A stretch of 64,000 bases of DNA from Seohaeicola zhoushanensis (lineage in GTDB: Bacteria; Pseudomonadota; Alphaproteobacteria; Rhodobacterales; Rhodobacteraceae). Made by a program: the position numbers and the translations under genes. The DNA lies in NCBI RefSeq assembly GCF_014656415.1, contig NZ_BNCJ01000005.1, positions 192,104 to 256,103 on the forward strand. Direction: 5' to 3'. Below are positions 7,661 through 15,268 of this stretch, in pieces; the first letter of the stretch is position 1, and each line of letters opens with the position of its first letter. Below the pieces are notes generated by a model. That model did no database searches, was not told the DNA's origin, and saw only the letters and a list, made by a program, of their open reading frames with translations.

Positions 7661-8583
7661 GCGGTTCCGAATTCGTCCCGCTGTCGCTGACACCGATGCT
7701 GATCGGGCTGTTCGCGGCGGTGGCCTGTGCACTGCCCGGCAATTACCTGGTGCTGCGGCGGCAGGCGCTGATCGGCGATGCGATCAGCCATGTGGTGCTG
7801 CCGGGGATCGTGGTGGCCTTCCTGCTGACCGGCATGGTCGCCACCTGGCCGATGATGCTGGGCGCGGCGGGTGCCGCGGTGCTGGCGGTGGCGCTGATCG
7901 AGGGTGTGCGGCGGCTCGGCCGGATCGAGCCGGGCGCGGCGATGGGGGTGGTCTTCACCTCGATGTTCGCCGCCGGGGTACTGCTGCTGGAGCAATCCGA
8001 CACTTCGAGCGTTCACCTCGATGTCGAGCACGCGCTCTATGGCAACCTCGAGAGCCTGATCTGGCTGGACGCGACCGGCTGGGCCTCGGTGATCGATCCC
8101 GAGGCGCTGGCCGGGCTGCCGCCGGAGCTGATGCGGATGGCGGTCACGCTGGTCGGGGTGGGCCTCTTCATCGCGCTGTTCTGGCGGGCGCTGAAGATCT
8201 CGACCTTCGACGAGGGCTTTGCCCGCACGCTGGGGATCCGGACAGGGGTGTTGGGGCTGGGGCTGGTGATCGTGGCGGCGGTGGCGGCGGTGGCGGCCTT
8301 CGACGCGGTGGGGTCGATCATCGTGATCGCCATGTTCATCTGCCCGCCGGCGGCGGCGCGGCTGATGACCGACCGGCTTGAGCGGCAGATCGGCTGGAGC
8401 GTGGTCTTCGCGGCGCTGGCGGCGGTGCTGGGCTATGTGCTGGCGGGATACGGGCCGCTGTGGCTGGGCGGGCAGGACGCGGTGAGCGCGGCGGGCATGA
8501 TCGCCACGGTGGCCGGGCTGATCCTGGCCCTTGCCGCCCGCTTCGGACCCTGCCGGAAACGGGCCGGCGCGCCGGCTGTTTGA
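7657..8583 (+). CDS. Metal ABC transporter, second permease
   Basis: 308 residues, only the ABC-3 membrane domain, about eight to nine hydrophobic helices (LIGDAISHVVLPGIVVAF near residue 40 matches the corresponding segment of the first permease). TroD/SitD-like partner of the preceding permease. ATG 7657 overlaps the upstream stop by four bases. Last gene of the operon; no clear terminator follows. Confidence 0.9.
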   Translation: MSGSEFVPLSLTPMLIGLFAAVACALPGNYLVLRRQALIGDAISHVVLPGIVVAFLLTGMVATWPMMLGAAGAAVLAVALIEGVRRLGRIEPGAAMGVVFTSMFAAGVLLLEQSDTSSVHLDVEHALYGNLESLIWLDATGWASVIDPEALAGLPPELMRMAVTLVGVGLFIALFWRALKISTFDEGFARTLGIRTGVLGLGLVIVAAVAAVAAFDAVGSIIVIAMFICPPAAARLMTDRLERQIGWSVVFAALAAVLGYVLAGYGPLWLGGQDAVSAAGMIATVAGLILALAARFGPCRKRAGAPAV

Positions 8584-8933
8584 GGGCCCCGAAAAGTGTC
8601 CCAGCTAGGACGGGGGGTCAAGTTATTGATTTCACGTCATTTTAAACGAGAGCGTTTCTGGGACAGTGTTTTGTCACGGGTTTGGGGACGCGACGGCCCG
8701 CAGGGAGCACATCCGTTTCGGCCCCAAGCGGGGCACGCGGCGGCCCGTGGGATGGCGCAGCTACCGATGAGATCTGCGCTTTATCCCGGCCACGTTCGGT
8801 GGACCTCCGGGTGCAGCGCGCCGGTGCAAAAGCGCCAGACAACCGGAACGGGGCCGGCGCTCGCCCGGCGCCTTTGCGGCGGCGCGGCAAAGCTGCTAGG
8901 TGCGCGTCAAATCTGCCGAAAGAGGACTTCGCA
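8584..8933. other. Gene-free stretch with inverted repeat and repeat copy
   Basis: No supported gene. Just after the transporter is a small relatively AT-rich patch bounded by TGTCCCAG (8597-8604) and its inverse CTGGGACA (8658-8665), possibly the remnant of a small mobile element or a hairpin. From 8741 on it contains copy 1 of the 134-bp repeat listed separately. AGAGGA at 8921-8926 is the ribosome site of the next gene. Confidence 0.4.
8741..8874. repeat. 134-bp degenerate direct repeat, copy 1 (upstream of DUF2322 gene)
   Basis: Begins CGGCCCGTGGGATGGCGC and ends GCCGGCGCTCGCCCGGCGCC. Aligned by eye with 9282-9414 it is roughly three-quarters identical with a one-base indel. Shared islands include TTATCCCGGCCACG and AAAGCGCCAG. 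Confidence 0.65.
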
Positions 8934-9266
8934 ATGATCCAGCCCAGCGCTTCGTTCAAGGACAACCTGCAACTTCTGCCGCCGATCGGGGGCCTTGCCC
9001 GGATCGAACTGGTCGACGGAACCGGCGCCGTTGTCGCCTCGATCGAGAACCAGCCGGGCAAGCAGGGGTCGCTGGCGGTTTACCAGTATCTTGAACAGAG
9101 CTTCGGGTCACTCACCGCCGAGGCCGCGGCGCATGGGCTGGCGGTGTTTGCCGAGCATACCGAGGATGCAAGGAACCGCCCCGGCGCGCATCCCAATGTC
9201 GACCGCCTGCTGGAGATCGCCGAAGGGGCGGCTCCGTTGCGCATCCGGCTGGTGGCGGCAGAGTAA
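8934..9266 (+). CDS. DUF2322-like small protein
   Basis: 110 residues, no signal peptide or membrane segment. The sequence has the pattern I associate with DUF2322: SFKDNLQLLPPIGGLARIEL at the start, ASIENQPGKQGSLAVY in the middle, and LAVFAEHTEDARNRPGAHPN then VDRLLEI near the end. Function unknown. ATG 8934 has AGAGGA eight bases upstream. The gene stands alone between two copies of a degenerate direct repeat, which hints that repeats and gene may have moved or duplicated together (inference). Family assignment is from memory of the motif pattern. Confidence 0.75.
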   Translation: MIQPSASFKDNLQLLPPIGGLARIELVDGTGAVVASIENQPGKQGSLAVYQYLEQSFGSLTAEAAAHGLAVFAEHTEDARNRPGAHPNVDRLLEIAEGAAPLRIRLVAAE

Positions 9267-9281
9267 GCGCCGGGCGAGCGC

Positions 9282-9414
9282 CGGCCCGTGGGATGGCGCT
9301 GCTGCGGTCGAGGTCTGCGTTTTATCCCGGCCACGAACGGACGACCTTTGAGCGGTGCGCGCGGGTGACAAAGCGCCAGCCAGTGGGGACGGGCCGGCGC
9401 TCGCCCGGCGCCTT
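9282..9414. repeat. Degenerate direct repeat, copy 2 (downstream of DUF2322 gene)
   Basis: Same orientation as 8741-8874, starting 16 bases after the stop of the DUF2322 gene. Its end overlaps the 37-bp repeat unit at 9397. Confidence 0.65.
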
Positions 9415-9518
9415 CGGCTTGTTCCGGGCGGGGTGGTGCGGGGATCGGACGCTCGCCCTTGGTCCGAGCGACAATGGCGACGCGCTCGCCCGGCGCCTTC
9501 GGCTTGTTCCGGGCGGGG
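9397..9518. repeat. Two 37-bp direct repeats upstream of truB
   Basis: Identical 37-base units lie at 9397-9433 and 9482-9518 (starting GCGCTCGCCCGGCGCC and ending GTTCCGGGCGGGG), 85 bases apart start to start. The whole stretch 9267-9599 has no supportable gene; it holds repeat copy 2, these units and the truB ribosome site. Confidence 0.7.
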
Positions 9519-9599
9519 GGGGATGCGGGGAGCCCCTTCCCGGTTGACCGCGCGCGGGCGTGACGTATAAGCCGCCATCCGCAAAAGAGGACGCAGGAC

Positions 9600-10499
9600 A
9601 TGGCACGAAAAGGGCGCGACGTGACGGGGTGGCTGGTGATCGACAAGCCGGCCGGGCCGACCTCGACGGCCGTGGTCAACAAGGTGCGCTGGGCGCTGGG
9701 GGCGAAGAAGGCCGGCCATGCAGGCACGCTCGACCCCGAGGCGACCGGCGTTCTGGCCGTGGCGCTGGGCGATGCGACCAAGACCGTGCCCTATATCACC
9801 GACGCGCTGAAGGCCTATGCCTTCACCGTGCGGCTGGGCCAGGCGACCAATACCGACGATGCCGAGGGCGAGGTGATCGCCGAGAGCGACCTGCGCCCGA
9901 CGGACGAGCAGATCAAGGAAGCCCTGCACGCCTTTGTCGGCGACATCATGCAGGTGCCGCCGCAGTTCAGCGCGGTGAAGATCGACGGCGAACGCGCTTA
10001 CAAGCGCGCCCGCGACGGCGAGGAAATGGAGATCGCCGCCCGGCCCCTCTGGGTCGAGGAACTGGTGATGACCGGGCGGCCCGATGCCGACCACGTCACC
10101 CTGGAGCTGACCTGCGGCAAGGGCGGCTACGTGCGCGCCATCGCGCGCGACCTGGGCCGGGCGCTGGGCTGCCATGGCCATGTCACCAAGCTGCGGCGGA
10201 TCTGGTCGGGGCCCTTCGACGCCGCCGACGGGCTTTCGCTGGACGATGTCGAGCGGATGGCGAAATCGCCCGAGCTCGACGCCCATATCCAGCCGCTGGA
10301 AGTCGGCCTCGCCGACCTGCCCGAGCTGAAGGCGACGCCCGAAGGCGCGGCGCGACTGCGGAACGGCAACCCCGGCATGGTCTTTGCCTCGGACGTGGAA
10401 TACGGCGAGGAGGCCTGGGCCAGCTACGAGGGCCGTGCGGTGGCCGTCGGCATCTACAAGGCGGGCGAGCTGCACCCGGTTCGCGTCTTCCACGGCTGA
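9600..10499 (+). CDS. truB: tRNA pseudouridine(55) synthase
   Basis: 299 residues. Converts U55 of the tRNA T-loop to pseudouridine. [14 protein letters not shown] at the N-terminus and [14 protein letters not shown] with catalytic Asp45 are diagnostic; [12 protein letters not shown] follows near residue 180. Length is normal for the family. GAGGACGCAGGAC precedes ATG 9600. In most proteobacteria rpsO comes next; here two unrelated genes separate them. Confidence 0.96.
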   Translation: MARKGRDVTGWLVIDKPAGPTSTAVVNKVRWALGAKKAGHAGTLDPEATGVLAVALGDATKTVPYITDALKAYAFTVRLGQATNTDDAEGEVIAESDLRPTDEQIKEALHAFVGDIMQVPPQFSAVKIDGERAYKRARDGEEMEIAARPLWVEELVMTGRPDADHVTLELTCGKGGYVRAIARDLGRALGCHGHVTKLRRIWSGPFDAADGLSLDDVERMAKSPELDAHIQPLEVGLADLPELKATPEGAARLRNGNPGMVFASDVEYGEEAWASYEGRAVAVGIYKAGELHPVRVFHG

Positions 10500-10552
10500 C
10501 TTGACCTCGCCGGGCGGGCCGATAGGCTCGCTCCGGCCTGCAAGGGAATGCC

Positions 10553-12160
10553 ATGCTCGACTATACCCTCCTCACACCCGATGCCTACCGGATGGCGGTG
10601 GTCGACCTGATCGCCCGGCTCGAAGGCTTCATCGGGCGGGCACGCGATATCGGCGACGGGGTGGCGAGCATCGGTTATGGCTATACCTTCAGCCGCAGCG
10701 ACAACGTCGCGATCTGGCAGGCGGCGGGGATCGCGCTGACGCTTGACGAATGGGCGGTGCTTGGCCGGATCGACGCGGCGGCGGACAATGCCACGCGCAC
10801 CGCCATCGCGCTGAACGACTTCACCCATGTGCTGAGCCTGTCCGAGGCCAAGGCGCTGCTGGGCGAGACCTTCGGGCGCTACGAGGGGCCGGCGGACCAA
10901 CTGGGGATGCCCGGTTCGATGGAGCGGGCGGCGCTGGTCTCGGTCACCTACAACCGGGGCGCCGGGGCGGTGACCTCGAAGATGGGCGCCTTCATGGAGG
11001 CCGTGCTGGCAGGCAATCATGCCGAGGCCTGGTACCAGATCCGCTACGAGGCGCAGACCAGCCTGGCGCAGTTCCAGAACGGGATCGCCAAGCGGCGCTA
11101 TATCGAGGCCGAGACCTTCGGGCTGCATGGCGGCGGCGGCCCCGATTTCGGCGATGCGCTGCAGGCGGGGCGGACCTATGCGGCGCATCGCGACCATATC
11201 CTCGCCTACGAGGCGGCCTGGAACCCGGAGAGCTATGCCGGACAGGGGCTGCAGGACATCCATGCCGAGATGCGCCCTGCCATCGAGGTGGTGAGCGCGC
11301 GGTTTGCGAAGTTCGTCGATTTCGCCAGCGAAGAGCTGCTGGTGGCCTCCTCCGCGCAGCAGGACCTGTTCGGGGACGGCACCGCGCAGGACGGCGCGGC
11401 GACGGATGCCGATATCCTGATCGGGTCGAACCGGGCGAACCTGCTGAGCGGTGGCGCGGGGCGCGACCTGCTGGTGGGGCGCGGCGGGGCGGACCGGCTG
11501 GACGGGGGCGCAGGCGCCGACGTGATGATCGGTGGCGCGGGGCGGGACACCTTCGCCTTCGACGACCCCGGCGACCGGATCCTCGAGTTCCGTGATGGCG
11601 GCTGGGACAAGGTCATCGTCGAGAGTGCCGGCGCGGTGCGGGTCCGGCATGTCGAGGTGCTGGCGGTGGAGTCCCCCCTGCCCGGCCAGCTCACGGTGTT
11701 TTCCAACGAATTCGAGCGGATCCGCCTGTCGAAGGGCGACGAACACCTGCGGCTCGTGGTGAACCGCCTGCCCGAGAGCCGGGAGGACCTGGTGATCCGC
11801 ACCGGGGCCGGGGCGGATGTGGTGAAGCTGGTGGGCCGCATCGACTGGACGCAATGGGCGTTTGACCAGGGCCAGACCAAGAGCATTGTCTTCGCCGATA
11901 TCTCGGCCAAGGACCGGATCGACCTGTCGGCGCTGGAGATCACCGCGCTGATCGAGGGGGTGCAGACCACCGGCGACCATGAGGGCCTGTTCCTGATCGC
12001 GCCGGGGGCGGAGCTGCATTTCAGCTATGAGCACCCGGATTTCGCCTATTTCCAGAACACCAGCCCGGACTGGTGGGTGGCCGATATCGGCGGCGGCGAC
12101 CTTCAGCCCTGGGGGCCGGTGCTGGCGGGCGCGCTGACGGCGGAGCACTTCCTGCTGTGA
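10553..12160 (+). CDS. RTX protein with N-terminal phage-type lysozyme domain
   Basis: 535 residues. Residues 10-175 resemble glycoside hydrolase family 24 (phage T4-type) lysozyme: RLEGF supplies a candidate catalytic Glu24, and DIGDGVASIGYGYTF the acidic and IGxG segment, with Ser39 where T4 lysozyme has Thr26. Residues 282-340 carry glycine/aspartate nonapeptide repeats (LLSGGAGRDLLVGRGGADRL, IGGAGRDTFAF), the calcium-binding RTX hallmark of type I secretion substrates. There is no N-terminal signal peptide, as expected for that route, and the last 190 residues are a beta-rich tail that would hold the secretion signal. Likely a secreted or self-released muramidase. No type I secretion genes are in the window. 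AAGGGAATGCC precedes the start. Confidence 0.78.
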   Translation: MLDYTLLTPDAYRMAVVDLIARLEGFIGRARDIGDGVASIGYGYTFSRSDNVAIWQAAGIALTLDEWAVLGRIDAAADNATRTAIALNDFTHVLSLSEAKALLGETFGRYEGPADQLGMPGSMERAALVSVTYNRGAGAVTSKMGAFMEAVLAGNHAEAWYQIRYEAQTSLAQFQNGIAKRRYIEAETFGLHGGGGPDFGDALQAGRTYAAHRDHILAYEAAWNPESYAGQGLQDIHAEMRPAIEVVSARFAKFVDFASEELLVASSAQQDLFGDGTAQDGAATDADILIGSNRANLLSGGAGRDLLVGRGGADRLDGGAGADVMIGGAGRDTFAFDDPGDRILEFRDGGWDKVIVESAGAVRVRHVEVLAVESPLPGQLTVFSNEFERIRLSKGDEHLRLVVNRLPESREDLVIRTGAGADVVKLVGRIDWTQWAFDQGQTKSIVFADISAKDRIDLSALEITALIEGVQTTGDHEGLFLIAPGAELHFSYEHPDFAYFQNTSPDWWVADIGGGDLQPWGPVLAGALTAEHFLL

Positions 12161-12666
12161 GCCTGGTGCGCGCGCATCTGGCTGATGGCGTGGCCTCGCG
12201 CGTGGTCTACTCGGTGTGCGAGGCCTATCGCTACAGCCTGACGCGGGTCTGGGACGAAGCCGGCCCTCGGCTGGCCTTCGTCATGCTGAACCCCTCGAAG
12301 GCGGACGAGATGCGCAACGACCCGACCGTGGCGCGCTGCGAGGCGCGGGCGCGGGCGATGGGGTTCGGCGGCTACGAGGTGGTGAACCTATTCGCCTGGC
12401 GGGCCACCGATCCGCGCGACCTGAAGGCCGCCGCCGAGCCGGTGGGGCCCGACAATGACGCGGCGATCCTGGCGGCGGCGGGCCGCGCGGATGCGGTGCT
12501 GGCGGCCTGGGGCGCGCATGGGGTGCATCGCGGGCGCGGCGCCGCGGTGCGCGAGATGCTGCGTGGCTGTGGCCGGCCGTTGCTGGTGCTGGGCCTGACC
12601 AAGGACGGCGCGCCGCGCCATCCGCTCTACATCGCCTCGGCGCGGCAGGCCGAGCCCTGGGGTTAG
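12157..12666 (+). CDS. DUF1643 family protein
   Basis: 169 residues if GTG 12157 is used, which overlaps the RTX stop (GTGA); GTG 12166 is an alternative. The pattern [20 protein letters not shown], then [15 protein letters not shown] and [11 protein letters not shown], is that of DUF1643, small proteins sometimes found near mobile or phage genes and of unknown function. No signal peptide or membrane helix. The tight overlap suggests co-translation with the RTX-lysozyme. Confidence 0.82.
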   Translation: MSLVRAHLADGVASRVVYSVCEAYRYSLTRVWDEAGPRLAFVMLNPSKADEMRNDPTVARCEARARAMGFGGYEVVNLFAWRATDPRDLKAAAEPVGPDNDAAILAAAGRADAVLAAWGAHGVHRGRGAAVREMLRGCGRPLLVLGLTKDGAPRHPLYIASARQAEPWG

Positions 12667-12701
12667 CGCGACACGCAAGGGGACCCGCGCGCAATCTCCC
12701 T

Positions 12702-12730
12702 TTGCCATTTGCGTCAAACATGCCTATACG
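12702..12730 (+). promoter_or_regulatory. Candidate sigma70 promoter of rpsO
   Basis: TTGCCA (12702-12707), 17 bp, TATACG (12725-12730). It leaves a leader of about 95 bases before rpsO, long enough for the mRNA structure S15 usually binds for autoregulation. This gives rpsO its own promoter, which fits its separation from truB. Confidence 0.6.
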
Positions 12731-12830
12731 CCGCCGGTGCGCCGGATTCGCGTCCGCCGCATATCTCCACGGGCCTGTGCTGGACGACATCCCGGCCTGC
12801 GCCATTCCTCTAACCCTGAAGGAGACCCCG

Positions 12831-13100
12831 ATGTCGATCACCGCCGAAGAAAAGCAGCGCCTGATGAAGGAATTTGCAACCAAGGAAGGCGACACCGGTT
12901 CGCCGGAAGTCCAGGTTGCGATCCTGTCCTCGCGCATCGCGACGCTCACCGAGCACTTCAAGACCCACAAGAAAGACAACCACGGCCGCCGTGGCCTGCT
13001 CATGATGGTTGCCCAGCGCCGCAAGCTGCTGGACTACGTCAAGGGCAAGGACCAAGCCCGCTACGCCTCGCTGATCGAGCGTCTGGGCCTGCGCCGCTGA
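12831..13100 (+). CDS. rpsO: 30S ribosomal protein S15
   Basis: 89 residues, the normal length. Binds 16S rRNA at the central domain. [20 protein letters not shown] and [20 protein letters not shown] are the family signatures, ending [22 protein letters not shown] precedes ATG 12831. Followed by a strong terminator. Confidence 0.97.
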   Translation: MSITAEEKQRLMKEFATKEGDTGSPEVQVAILSSRIATLTEHFKTHKKDNHGRRGLLMMVAQRRKLLDYVKGKDQARYASLIERLGLRR

Positions 13101-13145
13101 GTTCCGGGCGGGTTCACACCGCCCGACATAGAACGACGGACAGGA

Positions 13146-13173
13146 AACGGCATCCCTCTGGGGTGCCGTTTTT
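13146..13173 (+). terminator. Rho-independent terminator after rpsO
   Basis: Stem AACGGCATCCC / GGGGTGCCGTT with a three-base loop and a run of five T, between rpsO and the converging toxin gene. Confidence 0.88.
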
Positions 13174-13188
13174 CGTTTGGGGATGGGG

Positions 13189-13776
13189 TCAGATCGCCAG
13201 ATCGGCGGCATAGGTGGCGAGGATCCACGCGGGCAGGATCGGAGCGGCCATGGTCAGGCGGCCCTCGGCGAAGACCAGCATCTGCCGGGGCGGCGCATTC
13301 AAGCGCGAGTTGTCGAAGACAATGCCACGGTCGGCCCGCAACACCGCCGCGCGGATCAACGCCTGGCCCCGGTCGTAGCGGGCCCGAATCTTGTCCTCGG
13401 GTACATCATGCCCGCCCTCCTCGTGGCGCCCCCGGACGCGGGCGACCGACAGGTCGGCGCCTTCGACGCCCACATGCATGACAACGACAATGTAGCCGCG
13501 CGCACGGGCCGTTTCGATGATCTCAAGCTTCGAAGGGTGCGAGAACACCGTTTCGGTGGCGAAACTGCGCCCGGCCGCCAGCATCTCGTCCCGGCGGGTT
13601 CCAGCGATGCGGGCGGCCTCGTAGGAGGCCTGCATCGAGGCGTCCTGCAACTCGTCGCGCTGGATAATGTCGGCGTTGATGAACGGCCCTGCGAATGAAG
13701 GGGCGACACGGGTCTGGTAGAGGGTGGATTTGCCGGCGCCGTTGGGGCCAGCCAGAAGCACGAGGCTGGGCCTCAT
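13189..13776 (-). CDS. Zeta-toxin family kinase (AAA/P-loop)
   Basis: 195 residues. Walker A GPNGAGKST at 10-18, then FINADIIQRDEL, ATETVFSHPSKLEII and VARVRGRHEEGGHDVPEDKI, matching the zeta-toxin/PezT-like fold. Known zeta toxins phosphorylate UDP-N-acetylglucosamine and block cell-wall synthesis; many chromosomal homologues are untested. Start ATG 13776 overlaps the upstream antitoxin stop by four bases, the arrangement of a co-translated toxin-antitoxin pair. Here the partner is ParD-like and not epsilon/PezA, so the substrate and the mode of neutralisation may differ. Confidence 0.85.
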   Translation of the reverse strand: MRPSLVLLAGPNGAGKSTLYQTRVAPSFAGPFINADIIQRDELQDASMQASYEAARIAGTRRDEMLAAGRSFATETVFSHPSKLEIIETARARGYIVVVMHVGVEGADLSVARVRGRHEEGGHDVPEDKIRARYDRGQALIRAAVLRADRGIVFDNSRLNAPPRQMLVFAEGRLTMAAPILPAWILATYAADLAI

Positions 13777-14129
13777 GCTGCGGCGTCATCCTCGGCACGG
13801 ACCAGATGGCCGGAGGCGTCGCGCCCGACGCCCCTGCCCAGCGCTTTCCGGCGGGCGAAGAACTCCTCCTCGGCCTCGGAGGGCTGGCCCATCTTCTCGG
13901 TGAAGGCATCGAGCCAGGCCGCCTCTTCCTGCGGGGCGAGTTCGGTGGTGTCGAGACTGCCTTCGAGCGCCGCCGTCAGGCGGGCGTGATCGAATTGGCC
14001 CGAGCGTTCCATCGCGCGGCCGAGGCGGACCCAATGGGTGATCTGCCCCGCGACAGAGCGGCTTTGCAAGTCGGCCTCGCGGCGGATCAACGCCATGATG
14101 TCGTCGGCCAGCTTCACGGATTGCGCCAT
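13773..14129 (-). CDS. ParD-like antitoxin
   Basis: 118 residues. AQSVKLADDIMALIRREADL then SRSVAGQITHWVRLGRAMER is the ribbon-helix-helix-like N-terminus of the ParD-like antitoxin family; the acidic C-terminal half would wrap the toxin. I chose ATG 14129 because AAGGAGGCGATC precedes it; an ATG at 14180 would add 17 residues over the likely operator. First gene of the pair with the zeta-type kinase, probably autoregulated by binding upstream of itself. Confidence 0.8.
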   Translation of the reverse strand: MAQSVKLADDIMALIRREADLQSRSVAGQITHWVRLGRAMERSGQFDHARLTAALEGSLDTTELAPQEEAAWLDAFTEKMGQPSEAEEEFFARRKALGRGVGRDASGHLVRAEDDAAA

Positions 14130-14152
14130 GATCGCCTCCTTTGTTGACCTGA

Positions 14153-14171
14153 AGGTAGCAAAATGCCACCT
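14153..14171 (-). promoter_or_regulatory. Candidate antitoxin operator
   Basis: AGGTAGCAAAATGCCACCT is a 19-base dyad with one mismatch, 24 bases upstream of the antitoxin start, in a locally AT-rich patch. Position and symmetry suit autorepression by a ribbon-helix-helix antitoxin. Confidence 0.45.
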
Positions 14172-14203
14172 CAAAGTCAAGATTTGGCGGCTGCAGTCGC
14201 GGC

Positions 14204-14911
14204 TCAGTTCGCGCGGACCGGTCCCGCCTCGGCGATCACCTTCGCCACGCGGGCGGCGATCTCTGCGCTGCCCTTGACCGAGGGGTGGATGTGGTCGAAG
14301 TCGTGGAAGCTCTTGTCACCATAGGGCACCAGGTCTTCGAGCGAGACGAAATAGGTGCCGCTGTCCTGCGCCGCCATCCGCGCCAGGCGGGCGTCGAGTT
14401 CGCGGCCCTCGTCGCGGCAATGTTCGATCGGCGAGCCGAAACCGGGGCTGCGCAGGTAGCCGACATAGACCACGCGGGCGCCGGTCGAGCGCAGCATCGA
14501 GACCATGTTGACGATGTCGCCGGACTGGCCGTCGGGCGCGACCAGCCGGTCGAGCCGACGGTCGCAGAAGGCACAGCCGCAGCCGAGCCAGAGGTCGTTG
14601 CCGCCGCCGTTCAGGATGACCCAGTCCCAGTCGCCGGAGCGATACTGGTTGACGATCTTCATGCCGAGCTTGCCGCTGATCGGCAGCTCGTAGATCACAT
14701 GCGCCCCGACCACCGAGCGGTCGATCACCGGCTGGTGCAGGATCTGCTCGACCTCGTCGGCGATGGCCTGCTCGCCCGAGCGGTTCCAGGCCAGCATGGA
14801 ATCGCCCATGGCGAGGATGCGCGCGTTGGCGCCGCGGCCGGTCATCGGCTCGCCACAGCCCGTCACCAGCGCCAAAACCACAGCAAGCAGCGCGACAAGT
14901 CTTGTCTTCAC
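14204..14911 (-). CDS. SGNH/GDSL-hydrolase-like lipoprotein
   Basis: 235 residues from GTG 14911 (AGGGAA seven bases upstream); ATG 14935 would add eight. Starts with a lipoprotein signal, LLAVVLALVTGC, so the mature protein is lipidated at the cysteine and held in the envelope. SGNH blocks: ILAMGDSMLAW (nucleophile Ser), LNGGGNDLW (Gly and Asn oxyanion hole), and DFDHIHPSVKG (catalytic Asp/His). Probably an esterase or acyl-hydrolase in the periplasm; substrate unknown. An internal CGCAFCDRR may form a disulfide. Confidence 0.8.
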   Translation of the reverse strand: MKTRLVALLAVVLALVTGCGEPMTGRGANARILAMGDSMLAWNRSGEQAIADEVEQILHQPVIDRSVVGAHVIYELPISGKLGMKIVNQYRSGDWDWVILNGGGNDLWLGCGCAFCDRRLDRLVAPDGQSGDIVNMVSMLRSTGARVVYVGYLRSPGFGSPIEHCRDEGRELDARLARMAAQDSGTYFVSLEDLVPYGDKSFHDFDHIHPSVKGSAEIAARVAKVIAEAGPVRAN

Positions 14912-14935
14912 GTTCTTTTCCCTACCCGATGACAT

Positions 14936-15268
14936 GGGGCCTGCCGGCGGCCAGCGCCCGATGCGAAGGAGCCCCGCGCGGGGGCTCTGCCTTGAACGGC
15001 CAGAAGAGCCGGCGAATGCGGCAGGGCTTGGGCAGGACGGGGGCAAATTCGGCGCCCTGCCCCGACGTCCCGGCCGGACCCCGCCAGATTGCCGCGCCCC
15101 GAATCATTCGCTTCCCTTCCCGGCCGTACTCCTGTATGGCCCGCGCATCTGAGACGTGACGCCTTTGGCCCCCGGGCGCGTGCAACAGGATAGGGGGCGG
15201 CGGCAATGGGGCCGCCATGCAAACGGGAGACCCGGAGGGCCGGGAGTGCTCCCTTACAGGATACGACG
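14936..15268 (+). other. pnp leader region, no gene seen
   Basis: No supportable gene in this stretch. The last 100 bases form likely leader structure for pnp: GGCGGC...GCCGCC arms around 15194-15217 and GGGAG...CTCCC around 15224-15252. In other bacteria pnp mRNA leaders hold an RNase III-cleaved stem used for autoregulation; the same is plausible here but unproven. Confidence 0.4.

Noticed and set aside
8682-8933. Upstream extension of the DUF2322 frame
   Set aside because: It falls in the repeat; the conserved part starts at ATG 8934 with a good ribosome site.
8584-9599. Repeats around the DUF2322 gene as a CRISPR array or intact insertion sequence
   Set aside because: Repeat units are too long, too few and irregularly spaced for CRISPR, and no transposase frame is present.
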